Assembly (NCBI GenBank): GCA_964614375.1
Contig: CAZTLI010000056.1
Span: 1-17,998, forward strand
Direction: 5' to 3'
DNA: 17,998 bases
Source of the DNA: CAZTLI01 sp964614375
GTDB taxonomy: Bacteria > Chloroflexota > Anaerolineae > Aggregatilineales > Phototrophicaceae
The stretch's first letter is position 1, and each line of letters starts with the position of its first letter. The notes under the pieces are model-generated. The model was not told where the DNA came from and did not search any database. It saw only the letters and a list, made by a program, of their open reading frames with translations. A program made the translations under genes and the position numbers. Positions 1-8,199 of this stretch are shown here, in pieces.

Positions 1-2291
1 GCTTCGTCTACGAGATGGATATAGACCATGTAATCGTCGTCTATTGGCGCGATGACCTGCCAGAAGAATTCTACGAGTATGCGTTCACGGTCAATAAATA
101 TAGTGTAGTGAACGTTATTGCCAACATACCGGATCGAATCCCCAAGCCGAATATCGGCGTCCGCGCGATTGCTGATATTGAGGTCGGTGGGTGACACAAG
201 CCGATAGCCGATGTTCAATTCATAGTTTTCGTAGAAGAAGTTGCCATCATCGTGTGTCGCGCGTGGTTGGAACAAGTCTACACGACCCAAACCCGCCACA
301 ATCTGATTCTCCGTCCACTCTATTCCAGCATCCTCATAGCGCCACTGGGCATGTTGACTGTAGACATAGTGTGTTGCGCCGTCTAGTTCTTCAATCCGTG
401 TTGGTACGCTTGTGATGTCAATGTCATAGGTGGGAAAGAAAAATGGCAAAAGTTGAGCACCCGGCGCAATCACAACGGGATCGTTTTCGTGAGAATCGGC
501 ATACGTGATTAAATCGCCGACGACAAATAGCAGTGATGGATGTTGACTGGCGTATTTCTCGGTATCGTTGACATACACATCCGTCCACAACCAGTCCCAG
601 CCCTCCCCAATGCGATAAAGTGTATTGACCACGCCGGGTATACACACGATGACGATTATGAGTAGATATACCCTGCGCCACGCTTTGCGCCACCGCACCA
701 CATTCTCACTATTTATCCAGTGCGCCAGGACAACCGCCGTTGGCATCAGCATCAGCGGCACAATCGGGAAGCTCAGCCGATAGTGATAGCTGTAGGAATA
801 GAACCACGTCAAAAAGTAGGGCAGCGCCAGCAGGCCGATCCATGCGATTTTCCGCAAAGTCCGCATTGTGTTGTCGGTGAAGTGTTCCCGTCCATATCGC
901 CAGAACGTCCATATCAGCAGCGCGATACCTGCCGCCAACAGCGCCCATTCCAGTGGCGTGATGTAGCTGCTCTGTAAATTCCCTGCGTTGCTGGGTGCAT
1001 TAAATCGCACTGGTTCGAATTGCTGTGGAAACCAGCGCCAGAGCAGCGGCGGAATGATAGACGGTAGTAATCCCGCCAGCACTAATCCCAGCCCAATCAG
1101 ACCGGCGATGGGATTAGGACGCGGTTTTCTTCCGAGATACACATAGGCCATCAACACAATCAGCGCCAGCAAAGGCCAACCGAATTCACGTCCACTGCGT
1201 TCGGCCTGTGTGAGCCAGAATGCAGGCGGCAGGTCAATGGCATCGTGCCCAAGTGTGATATTCCGCACGTACCACACGCCCCCCAACGGAATTGTCGCCA
1301 GCCCCATGATGGCTGTCGCTTCAAATCGTGACCTCCACACGCCCCAATCGCGGCGAAGCCGAACAAATTCCGCCGCAGCAAGCAAAATCACACCCCATAC
1401 CAGCGCGCCCGCTGTCGGTTTTGTCCATAACGCCGTGCCGAGAAATAACCCTGCTATCAAGGCATAACGGCGTCTGTATGGAATTTCGTCGGTTGTCCAC
1501 GCCATCAACAGGAATGCTGCCGCGCCTGTCAACAAAAATGTCACCGGGATTTCAAGATCGCCGACGTATGCCCAATCTGCGACGTGCGGATACAGTGCCC
1601 ACAATCCGGCTGCAAAAATACCCGTCCGCCGACTGAATATGCGTGAACCCAGCACGTACACTGCCAAAATACTGCCGATGTGTAAAAATGGCAGGACTGC
1701 CCGCGCTGCGTGGTCATCTATGCCGCCGATGGCAAGCTGCATGTAACTATATTGCAGGGGTAAAAATTGGGGATAATAACCGATGTGCTGTGGAATTTGC
1801 CCCAGCAGCGTATAAAGTCGGCCCTCATAACCGTAGACCCATATCGGGTCATAGGATGTGAAAGGCCAATAAGCGGTGGTCAGCCAGCGTAAGACGAGCG
1901 CAATGACGATGAGTCCGATGATGAGTTTTTCATCTACTGCCAGCGGACTGTGAATTTTCCCTGTATCGGGCAAATTATGCCGCCACTTTCGCCACGCGCT
2001 GACCGTGCCAATCGCAGCAATGACGACTGTTCCCATAAATATCACGCCGAAATTATAAGGCGATGTCCCGCTATCCTGCGCCGCTGCTAGCGAACCGGGA
2101 ATGAACATCCACGCGGTGACCAATGCCGGGCCAAGCATCAACATGAGACAGGCGGTTAATGCCCGATTAGGCCAATCACGTCGGGGTAGTATCGCCAGTG
2201 ACCAGGGCAAACCCACACCGAAGAACATCCACACGGCGGCGGGCAAGGCGGCGACACTTTGTTCAAGCCAATATGTAGGGGAAAGTTCCAT
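1..2291 (-). CDS. GT39-like polytopic membrane glycosyltransferase, 3' end missing (off left edge)
   Basis: An uninterrupted minus-strand frame starts with ATG at 2291 and is still open at base 3, giving 763 visible residues; the C-terminus lies outside the window. Many hydrophobic helices alternate with short loops (for example WMFFGVGLPWSLAIL near the N-terminus). Loop motifs fit PMT/ArnT-like GT-C enzymes: SYDPIWVYGYEGR in an early outer loop, YVGDLEIP, and GLFLGTALWTKPTAG, the small-residue plus Lys motif common in this class. After the last helix comes a soluble domain with WQVIAPIDDDYMVYIHLVDE, a beta-type tail I associate with Chloroflexota glycosyltransferases. Such enzymes usually move sugar from a polyprenyl-phosphate donor to an acceptor outside the membrane; the substrate here is unknown. 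The start is 6 bases past the upstream gene's stop and lacks a clear Shine-Dalgarno, suggesting translational coupling. Seen: frame and motifs. Inferred: activity. Confidence 0.8.
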   Translation of the reverse strand, partial: MELSPTYWLEQSVAALPAAVWMFFGVGLPWSLAILPRRDWPNRALTACLMLMLGPALVTAWMFIPGSLAAAQDSGTSPYNFGVIFMGTVVIAAIGTVSAWRKWRHNLPDTGKIHSPLAVDEKLIIGLIVIALVLRWLTTAYWPFTSYDPIWVYGYEGRLYTLLGQIPQHIGYYPQFLPLQYSYMQLAIGGIDDHAARAVLPFLHIGSILAVYVLGSRIFSRRTGIFAAGLWALYPHVADWAYVGDLEIPVTFLLTGAAAFLLMAWTTDEIPYRRRYALIAGLFLGTALWTKPTAGALVWGVILLAAAEFVRLRRDWGVWRSRFEATAIMGLATIPLGGVWYVRNITLGHDAIDLPPAFWLTQAERSGREFGWPLLALIVLMAYVYLGRKPRPNPIAGLIGLGLVLAGLLPSIIPPLLWRWFPQQFEPVRFNAPSNAGNLQSSYITPLEWALLAAGIALLIWTFWRYGREHFTDNTMRTLRKIAWIGLLALPYFLTWFYSYSYHYRLSFPIVPLMLMPTAVVLAHWINSENVVRWRKAWRRVYLLIIVIVCIPGVVNTLYRIGEGWDWLWTDVYVNDTEKYASQHPSLLFVVGDLITYADSHENDPVVIAPGAQLLPFFFPTYDIDITSVPTRIEELDGATHYVYSQHAQWRYEDAGIEWTENQIVAGLGRVDLFQPRATHDDGNFFYENYELNIGYRLVSPTDLNISNRADADIRLGDSIRYVGNNVHYTIFIDRERILVEFFWQVIAPIDDDYMVYIHLVDE

Positions 2292-2297
2292 AGGCAA

Positions 2298-3650
2298 CTA
2301 TCGCTGCGTGTTGTCTTCAGTCAAATGCGCGGCATTTGGGTATCGTCTCATCCAGATTGCCCGGATACCGACAGCGGCTAATAACCCTACTGCCGGATAA
2401 GCCAGCAAATAGTATCGCTGCCATTCCAATGGCGTCAATAGCAAGGTGACTAGCAGTGTACCTGTTACCCACAGGCCAATGATGAATTTGATGCCCCATT
2501 CGAGGCTTGATTTCATCACCAGACTCCATGCGCCGATACTCATCAACGTGATAATGACAAGTGCGCCGCCAACAGACCCACCCAGACTGACTCCACGCCA
2601 GATGGATGATTCATAGGCCGCAATTGGTGCAGCAATCCATTCCTGCCATGTATCGACCTCATAGTATTGCGGTGAGACAACGAACGTTTGCCGTAAAAAT
2701 CCAGCAGATTGGTCGCCAAAATCCACATATCCGCCAAATGTATTGACCTGTCCCTCAAGCAGTTCGGTGCGCGTGTTGATTACATAACCCAGACGCCCAA
2801 CCGGGTCACCCCACCATGCCGGATTGATCACGTAGAACACGCCGAACGCTAAAAAGCCAGCAACGATAATGTGCGCGATACGAGGCATGATGAGCTTGAG
2901 TTCTCGATTTCGATATAGTGTCCACAACCAATCGAGCGCGATGCCACCAAAAACAGCTAAAACCGTGACTGCTGCCGGGTGTTTGGACGCAACAGCGAGG
3001 CCAGAGGCGATACCCAAGCCTATCGCCGCGCGCCATGTGCGTTTGCGGATATACCACAATCCCATCAACACAACCAGCAGGGTAAATAATAGTAGCCCGC
3101 CTTCCATCATTGCCCGCCGTCCATTGAGCAGCACCGCTGGATTGAGCGCATAGTACAGGCTGGCGAGGTAGGCCACCCAACGTCCACCGAGCATCATGCC
3201 AATGGTGAACAGAACAACGACACTCGCTGCCAATAATGCCGACGAAACTGTTCGGGCGGTAATGAGTAAATCATCTGTCGGAATGTGCCCATTCGACAGG
3301 TTATATTGCCAGTCTGCGCCCCAATCCCACTGTTCATTTATCGTGTTGATGCTGCCGCCGCGTGTATACCAGACCAGTCCAAACAGATATCTGGATACCG
3401 TGCCATTCAACAGGCGCAGATGCTGTTCTGTCGGACTGATGGGCGTCTCGTTGAAGGTAACCAGACTTAAATCCCGCTGCACGAACTGATAAAAATAATC
3501 CCGGCTGGTGTAAATGATGGTTGATTCATCACCATGAAATGGGACAGCTCCCGTGCCGCCGAAAATGTAGATAATGAGTACCAGCAGCCAGACCAAATCC
3601 TGCCAGCGCAGTGTGTGTCGAAGTTGTTTCATAGGGTCAAAAGCATACAT
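2298..3650 (-). CDS. GT39/PMT-like membrane glycosyltransferase
   Basis: This 450-residue polytopic protein has about ten hydrophobic segments. After the first helix (WLLVLIIYIFGGTGAV) lies HGDEST, matching the acidic DE motif of the first outer loop in PMT/ArnT-type GT-C enzymes that acts in catalysis. GRRAMMEGGLLLF, GIASGLAVASKHPAAVTVL and PLEWQRYYLLAYPAVGLL are further typical motifs (conserved Arg and Glu in loop 2, Lys in a small-residue helix, Arg-Tyr near the last helices). It probably transfers sugar from a lipid-linked donor to an envelope or secreted acceptor; the acceptor is unknown. It is first of a two-gene unit with the next glycosyltransferase, 6 bases apart. Start choice is uncertain: ATG at 3650 and ATG at 3632 (MKQLRHTLRW) both lack a clear ribosome site, and the later one gives a more usual N-terminus. 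Confidence 0.85.
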   Translation of the reverse strand: MYAFDPMKQLRHTLRWQDLVWLLVLIIYIFGGTGAVPFHGDESTIIYTSRDYFYQFVQRDLSLVTFNETPISPTEQHLRLLNGTVSRYLFGLVWYTRGGSINTINEQWDWGADWQYNLSNGHIPTDDLLITARTVSSALLAASVVVLFTIGMMLGGRWVAYLASLYYALNPAVLLNGRRAMMEGGLLLFTLLVVLMGLWYIRKRTWRAAIGLGIASGLAVASKHPAAVTVLAVFGGIALDWLWTLYRNRELKLIMPRIAHIIVAGFLAFGVFYVINPAWWGDPVGRLGYVINTRTELLEGQVNTFGGYVDFGDQSAGFLRQTFVVSPQYYEVDTWQEWIAAPIAAYESSIWRGVSLGGSVGGALVIITLMSIGAWSLVMKSSLEWGIKFIIGLWVTGTLLVTLLLTPLEWQRYYLLAYPAVGLLAAVGIRAIWMRRYPNAAHLTEDNTQR

Positions 3651-3743
3651 CTATAATCGGCGCAGTAGTGTAACTGATTTAGCTGGCGGGGGGAATGCTA
3701 CGACGGGTAAACGCAGGGTTTGCGGAGGTCGATTTGCAATGAA

Positions 3744-3772
3744 TTGTGCCAAAATCAGGGTTGTGCTAAACT
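3744..3772 (+). promoter_or_regulatory. candidate sigma70-type promoter for the SGNH hydrolase
   Basis: TTGTGC (3744-3749) and TAAACT (3767-3772) are separated by 17 bases, which is the best spacing for a housekeeping promoter; each box matches the consensus at four positions. It would start transcription about 25 bases before the ATG at 3803. It lies in the 152-base divergent gap between the glycosyltransferases and the hydrolase. I see no equally good promoter for the minus-strand genes there. Prediction only. Confidence 0.35.
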
Positions 3773-3802
3773 TCGCGCGCGGCGGCAAATGTGGAAATTG
3801 GT

Positions 3803-4960
3803 ATGTCTGAGCGAATACATAAACTACTCATCATCGTGCTGATTACATTGGGCATGTTCATTGCTGCTGAACTGCTGGCACGTATTCTATTGTGGAGTCC
3901 GCCAGTACCACCGACACCCCCGGTTGGTTTTGGTTATAGTACAGGCGGATATGGTGATTTACGCCCGAATATCGACAGTGTAGAACTGATTTATCCGCTG
4001 CGACCGTATCATCTCTATACCAACAGCGTCGGCCTGCGGAATGTTGATGAGCTGGACGATAATCCCGCTGTGTTCCGCATTCTGGCTATTGGCGATTCCT
4101 TCACGTTTGGCTTTTATGTCCACAACGAAGAAACCTGGCCTGCGCGTCTGGAAGAAGTGCTCAATCAGATACAATCCCGTCGTGTGCAGGTGTTGAATGC
4201 CGGTGTGCCGGGATATACAATTGCCGACTCGCTCGCCTATTTGCGCGATAAAGGATTGGCGCTCGAACCGGATATGGTCATCCTCGGGTTCTATACCAAC
4301 GACATTTTTGATATGGAGCCGGTCATGCGCCAGTATTTCGCGCGGGATGTGGTGCTGCGGCAGGCACAGCCGATTATTTTGGCGGAACAAAATCCGGTGC
4401 GGCAATGGATGGAAAACAACCTCGCGCTTTATGGTGTTATTCAGCGTTGGCGTGGACAGGTGACCGAGTATCGCATCGAAGGACAGGTTGCCAGTATCAC
4501 ACCGACGATTGCGGGACTGCACGAGACATATCAAAACCTGACCTTCATCATGCCCGATGCCTATCCTGACGCATGGACGGCCTATGAATCGTCACTGCGT
4601 GAGACAATAACCCTGCTGCGTGAAGAGGGGATACCATTTGTGATCGTCGCTTTCCCCGACTTAGCGCAGTTACCAGTAGAAGGGGGATTTGGCGACCCGC
4701 CGCAGCAAATGATGGCGCGAATCACTACCGATACCGACACACCCTATCTCGACATGCTGCCCATATTTCGTGAATCGGGTGATATTCAGAATCTGTATTT
4801 GATGTATTATGACCCCGATATTCTGGTCGATACCATCCGACCAGACGCAGGCAGTCTATCCTTCACGGGTGATGGACATCTATCGCGCTATGGCTATCTG
4901 CTTACCGCGCGGATATTGGCCGCATTTCTGATTGAACGGGATTGGATACCGGCTAACTAA
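3803..4960 (+). CDS. membrane-anchored SGNH/GDSL-family hydrolase
   Basis: This 385-residue protein has one N-terminal membrane helix (LLIIVLITLGMFIAAELLARILLW), a Pro-rich linker and an SGNH domain placed outside the membrane. Block I is ILAIGDSFTFG with the nucleophile Ser99; LNAGVPGYT fits block II; GFYTND (162-167) fits block III with Asn166; GDGHLSRYGYLLTARI near the C-terminus carries Asp357 and His359, the D-x-H form of block V. Family members are esterases or O-acetyl transferases/esterases acting on lipids or polysaccharides; next to two glycosyltransferases, trimming or acylation of an envelope glycan is a reasonable guess. A GTG at 3791 would add four residues, but ATG at 3803 has GGA (3794-3796) at suitable distance and starts cleanly with MSERIHK. 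Its TAA overlaps the stop codon of the opposing epimerase gene. Confidence 0.85.
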   Translation: MSERIHKLLIIVLITLGMFIAAELLARILLWSPPVPPTPPVGFGYSTGGYGDLRPNIDSVELIYPLRPYHLYTNSVGLRNVDELDDNPAVFRILAIGDSFTFGFYVHNEETWPARLEEVLNQIQSRRVQVLNAGVPGYTIADSLAYLRDKGLALEPDMVILGFYTNDIFDMEPVMRQYFARDVVLRQAQPIILAEQNPVRQWMENNLALYGVIQRWRGQVTEYRIEGQVASITPTIAGLHETYQNLTFIMPDAYPDAWTAYESSLRETITLLREEGIPFVIVAFPDLAQLPVEGGFGDPPQQMMARITTDTDTPYLDMLPIFRESGDIQNLYLMYYDPDILVDTIRPDAGSLSFTGDGHLSRYGYLLTARILAAFLIERDWIPAN

Positions 4961-5355
4961 TCTTGCGCCTCATACAATTCGACTAATACACCACCCGTGC
5001 TCTTGGGATGGACAAAGGCATAACGTTGACCATTGTCGCGTTGGCGCGGTGTCTCGTTGATGAGTTCGATACCGGCAGCGGCTAATCGCTGCATGGTGGC
5101 TTCAATGTTGGCAACTTCGATACACAGGTGGTGCATCCCTTGCCCTTTTTTTGCGAGATATTTCGCCACGCCGCTGTCATCCGTCGTCGGACGTACCAGT
5201 TCGATGCGGGCATCGCCGATGGTGAGCATCGCGATTTGCACACATTCCTCATCGACATATTCCGTCCCGCTTGCTTCCAATCCCAGCGCATCTCGCCAGA
5301 ATGTCAGTGAATGGTCAATATCCTCTACAATGACGGCGAGGTGATTGATTTTCAT
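4957..5355 (-). CDS. mce: methylmalonyl-CoA epimerase
   Basis: This 132-residue VOC-superfamily protein interconverts (S)- and (R)-methylmalonyl-CoA in the cytoplasm, linking propionyl-CoA carboxylase to methylmalonyl-CoA mutase. The two repeats of the fold are visible: MKINHLAVIVEDIDHSLTFW (1-20) and GMHHLCIEVANIEATMQRL (73-91). Expected metal ligands are His5, Gln40 (in ECVQIAML), His76 and Glu126 (in GGVLVELYEA); HPKSTGGVLVEL is the usual C-terminal signature. Length is normal for the family. The frame stays open upstream to 5574, but ATG at 5355 has GGAGA six bases before it and gives the canonical N-terminus, so the extension is not used. It is divergent from the acyl-CoA dehydrogenase operon across a 113-base gap, and the other pathway enzymes lie in that direction. 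Identification is very secure. Confidence 0.95.
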   Translation of the reverse strand: MKINHLAVIVEDIDHSLTFWRDALGLEASGTEYVDEECVQIAMLTIGDARIELVRPTTDDSGVAKYLAKKGQGMHHLCIEVANIEATMQRLAAAGIELINETPRQRDNGQRYAFVHPKSTGGVLVELYEAQD

Positions 5356-5403
5356 GCAATGTCTCCAATCTTTACGAGTGATGATAGGCATATCTATCTG
5401 AAA

Positions 5404-5412
5404 TGTTATAAT
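5404..5412 (+). promoter_or_regulatory. extended -10 promoter of the acyl-CoA dehydrogenase operon
   Basis: TGTTATAAT is a perfect TATAAT hexamer (5407-5412) preceded by TGn, the extended -10 form that can work without a good -35 box; no convincing -35 is seen 17 bases upstream. Transcription would start near 5419, leaving a leader of about 50 bases before the ATG at 5469. It sits in the divergent gap shared with the epimerase gene, for which I see only weak -10-like strings. Confidence 0.5.
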
Positions 5413-5468
5413 GCCTTGCAGACTAGGTAAATTGATATTCATCCTGAATAGTGTGGAGGATAAACGCG

Positions 5469-6659
5469 ATGGTGACGGTAGAACAGGGGCAGCCTTTAAC
5501 CCTGACCATGACCGATGAACATCGGATGTTACAACAAGCGGTGCGTGACTTTGCCCAGAACGAAATTGTGCCAATTGCGGAGAAATTCGACGAATCGGGG
5601 GACTTCCCTTTGGAAACCATCAAAAAGATGGGCGCGATGGGGCTAATGGGCATCGAAGTGCCAGAAGAATATGGCGGCGCGGCGATGGATACACTGGCGT
5701 ATGTGCTGACGATGGTCGAAGTAGCAAAGGCCGATGCCAGTCACAGTACCATTCTTAGCGTCAATAATTCACTCTACTGTCACGGTATCCTCAAATTTGG
5801 CACAGAAGAACAAAAGCATAAATATGTCACACCGATTGCCACTGGCGAGAAAATCGGCGCATACAGCCTGACCGAACCGATGTCGGGAAGCGATGCCGGG
5901 ACGATGCTCAGTCGCGCGGTACTCAATGACGCAGGCACACACTATATCATCAACGGGCGTAAAAGCTGGGTCACCAGTGGCCCGGTAGCCGATTACGTCG
6001 TTCTGTTCACGATGACGGACGCCGAACAAAAACACAAAGGCGTGACGGCCTTCATCATCGACACGACTAAACCCGGCTTCATTCGCGGGAAGAAAGAACC
6101 CAAACTCGGTATTCGTGCCAGCGCGACCAGCGAGCTAATTTTTGAAAATTATGAATGTCCGGTTGAAAATGTACTGGGTCAACCGGGGCAGGGCTTCAAA
6201 ATCGCGATGACGGTGCTCGATGCGGGCCGTATAGGTATTGCGTCGCAGGCGCTGGGGATTGCCGAAGCCGCTTATGAAGCTAGCATTCAATATGCCCGTG
6301 AACGGGAGGCATTTGGCGGCCCCATCGGGCAATTCCAGATGATTCAACAGAAGATTGCCGACATGAAAACCCGTCTCGAGGCTGCTCGGTTGCTCGTCTA
6401 TAACGCGGTACAGGCGAAAGAGCGCGGCAAACTCACAGGCGAACGCTATACCACCGAAGCGAGTATGGCAAAACTGTTCGCCAGTGAAGCCGCTGCCTTT
6501 ATCACCGATGAAGCGGTACAGATTCATGGTGGCATGGGTTATAGTAAAGAACTGCCAGTGGAACGTTACTATCGTGATGCACGCATTACCCGTATTTATG
6601 AAGGCACAAGTGAGATACAACGTATGGTGATTGCACGTAATGAATTGGGGCTGCGATAA
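5469..6659 (+). CDS. acyl-CoA dehydrogenase (short/medium-chain type)
   Basis: This 396-residue FAD enzyme oxidises an acyl-CoA to the trans-2-enoyl-CoA, passing electrons to electron-transfer flavoprotein. The three acyl-CoA dehydrogenase regions are in order: helical N-domain (to about 115), beta domain with AYSLTEPMSGSDAG (flavin contacts) and YIINGRKSWVTSG, and a C-domain with QIHGGMGY and RIYEGTSEIQRMVIAR. Glu378 in YEGTSE is the catalytic base position of short- and medium-chain enzymes, unlike isovaleryl- and long-chain types. Substrate is probably a short acyl-CoA, but sequence alone does not fix chain length. ATG 5469 follows GGAGGA (5455-5460) with an 8-base spacer; an upstream GTG at 5451 is rejected because this ribosome site would lie inside it. 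First gene of a four-gene run; the next start is 1 base past its stop. Confidence 0.95.
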   Translation: MVTVEQGQPLTLTMTDEHRMLQQAVRDFAQNEIVPIAEKFDESGDFPLETIKKMGAMGLMGIEVPEEYGGAAMDTLAYVLTMVEVAKADASHSTILSVNNSLYCHGILKFGTEEQKHKYVTPIATGEKIGAYSLTEPMSGSDAGTMLSRAVLNDAGTHYIINGRKSWVTSGPVADYVVLFTMTDAEQKHKGVTAFIIDTTKPGFIRGKKEPKLGIRASATSELIFENYECPVENVLGQPGQGFKIAMTVLDAGRIGIASQALGIAEAAYEASIQYAREREAFGGPIGQFQMIQQKIADMKTRLEAARLLVYNAVQAKERGKLTGERYTTEASMAKLFASEAAAFITDEAVQIHGGMGYSKELPVERYYRDARITRIYEGTSEIQRMVIARNELGLR

Positions 6660-6660
6660 G

Positions 6661-7704
6661 ATGCGCGCGGCGGTAATCAAAGGACACGGAGACATCAATC
6701 AGGTCGCTTTTGTCGATAATTTGCCCAAGCCAGAACCAAAGGCGGGCGAAGTTCGGGTGAACATCAAAGCGGCGGCGCTCAATCGCCTGGACATCTGGGT
6801 ACGCGAAGGCTGGCCTGGTCTAAAATTGGATCTCCCGCATATTATGGCTTCAGACGGCGCGGGGATTGTTGACGCAGTGGGTGCGGGTGTGACTCAATAT
6901 GCGCCCGGTGATCGTGTCTGTATAGACCCCACGCTGGTGCGCCCTGATGACCCGGCGCTCATGACAGGCTTGGAAAATCAGACGCGCATCGCGATTCTGG
7001 GTGAGCATGTGCCCGGTGTCGCCGCCGAATACACAGTTGTGCCGCAGCGTAATGTGCTCAAAATGCCGGATAGTGTCGAGTTTGCTGATGCGGCTGCGGC
7101 GGGACTGGTCTATGTGACGGCATGGCACTCATTGATGACTCGCGGTAAGCTGCGCGCAGGCGAGACGGTGCTGGTTGTGGGTGCGGGTGGCGGTGTCAAT
7201 ACCGCCAGCATTCAGATTGCCAAATTCGCGGGCGCGACCGTTTATGTTGTGGGCAGCAGCGCAGATAAATGTGACGGCGCGAAGGCACTGGGCGCGGACT
7301 TTGTGATTAACCGTGAAGACGACCCCAACTGGTCAAAAGCCGTCTATACAATGACCAATAAACGCGGTGTGGATGTGGTGGTCGATAATGTGGGTAAAGC
7401 CACGTTGATGGACAGCATTCGCAGCGCCCGCATCGGCGGACGGGTGCTCATTGTGGGCAATACCAGCGGCCCGGTGGTTGAGGTTGATTTACGGCAAGTC
7501 TATTTCCGCCATCTGGACATCATCGGCAGCACGATGGGGCCACATCGCGATTATGTCGAAGTCATGAACCTGATTTTCGCGGGCAAGCTCAGCGCGGTGG
7601 TTGGCGCAAAACTGCCGCTGGAAAAAGCGCGTGAAGCACAGGAAATGCTGGAAAATTTTGATGTATTCGGCAAAGTCGTATTCGACATTGACGCAACTGC
7701 CTGA
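6661..7704 (+). CDS. MDR-superfamily NAD(P)-dependent oxidoreductase, zinc-binding-dehydrogenase-like
   Basis: This 347-residue medium-chain dehydrogenase/reductase has a GroES-like N-domain (to about 125) and a Rossmann domain with VLVVGAGGGVNTASIQIAKFAGA near 169-188 for NAD(P) binding, then GADFVI and GVDVVVDNVG. It looks zinc-free: where catalytic-zinc enzymes have Cys and the GHE motif it has ALNRLDIWVREG and MASDGAG, and the usual four-Cys structural zinc lobe is replaced by a Cys-poor loop (about 80-115). This fits quinone-oxidoreductase or enoyl-reductase-like branches, for example enoyl- or acryloyl-CoA reductases, better than an alcohol dehydrogenase; the true substrate is unknown. 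ATG 6661 lies 1 base after the dehydrogenase stop, with GGGG about 9 bases before it; translation is likely coupled. Fold secure, reaction not. Confidence 0.85.
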   Translation: MRAAVIKGHGDINQVAFVDNLPKPEPKAGEVRVNIKAAALNRLDIWVREGWPGLKLDLPHIMASDGAGIVDAVGAGVTQYAPGDRVCIDPTLVRPDDPALMTGLENQTRIAILGEHVPGVAAEYTVVPQRNVLKMPDSVEFADAAAAGLVYVTAWHSLMTRGKLRAGETVLVVGAGGGVNTASIQIAKFAGATVYVVGSSADKCDGAKALGADFVINREDDPNWSKAVYTMTNKRGVDVVVDNVGKATLMDSIRSARIGGRVLIVGNTSGPVVEVDLRQVYFRHLDIIGSTMGPHRDYVEVMNLIFAGKLSAVVGAKLPLEKAREAQEMLENFDVFGKVVFDIDATA

Positions 7705-7727
7705 TGATCACCGTTTAGGAAAATGTG

Positions 7728-8195
7728 ATGCGATACCATGCCGCGCCCTTGCGCGCTGTAGCAGAATTTGTTGGTCTGCCTGAAATTGCCAAAATCGCGC
7801 TCGAACCCGGCGTTAAGTCGGTGTATCGGGTGACGGTCAATTACCCGGATGGGGACGGACGAAATTCTGTTGCGACTATCCGTAATGCGCTGATTGATAA
7901 TATGAAGATGGAAATTGTGTATCAGGGTTTGTTTGAGCATAAACCCATCAAACACACCTCAGATGATGAGAAATACGCAGCATTCGAGGCGCTCTTGCGT
8001 AAAGTGCGCTTTGATAACCTGCCCGACCAACCGGGCATTGCGCTGTATGGGGAGACGCTGTGGTTATTGGAACGTGCGGCGGGCAGTTTCTATAAGAGTG
8101 TGATTCTGTCACCCACGAAAGCCGAAGCGGTTTATGAGCAAATTGTGAACGCCATTCGCGACAACTTCCCAGAGGCTGTACGCGGAGTCAAATAG
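7728..8195 (+). CDS. conserved-looking protein of unknown function, 155 residues
   Basis: I do not recognise this family. The protein is soluble-looking, with no signal peptide or membrane helix and mixed alpha/beta character. Visible blocks are RYHAAPLRAVAEFVGLPEI, SVYRVTVNYPDGDGRNSVATIR, MEIVYQGLFEHKPIKHTSDD and LWLLERAAGSFYKSVILSP, the last being the most motif-like stretch. ATG 7728 is chosen because AGGA (7717-7720) lies 7 bases before it; a GTG at 7725 would be too close to that site. It starts 23 bases after the MDR gene and ends 4 bases before the CYTH gene, so it is almost certainly co-transcribed. The context (acyl-CoA oxidation on one side, CYTH phosphate chemistry on the other) does not settle a role. 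Confidence 0.75.
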   Translation: MRYHAAPLRAVAEFVGLPEIAKIALEPGVKSVYRVTVNYPDGDGRNSVATIRNALIDNMKMEIVYQGLFEHKPIKHTSDDEKYAAFEALLRKVRFDNLPDQPGIALYGETLWLLERAAGSFYKSVILSPTKAEAVYEQIVNAIRDNFPEAVRGVK

Positions 8196-8199
8196 GGAC

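Noticed and set aside
3652..3657. TATAAT on the plus strand in the gap before the SGNH gene, taken as its promoter
   Set aside because: No -35 or TGn element at suitable distance and about 145 bases of leader; the 3744-3772 pair is better placed.
5356..5574. N-terminal extension of the epimerase to an upstream start at 5574
   Set aside because: It would run over the promoter and the first codons of the acyl-CoA dehydrogenase; the ATG at 5355 has GGAGA six bases upstream and gives the standard N-terminus.
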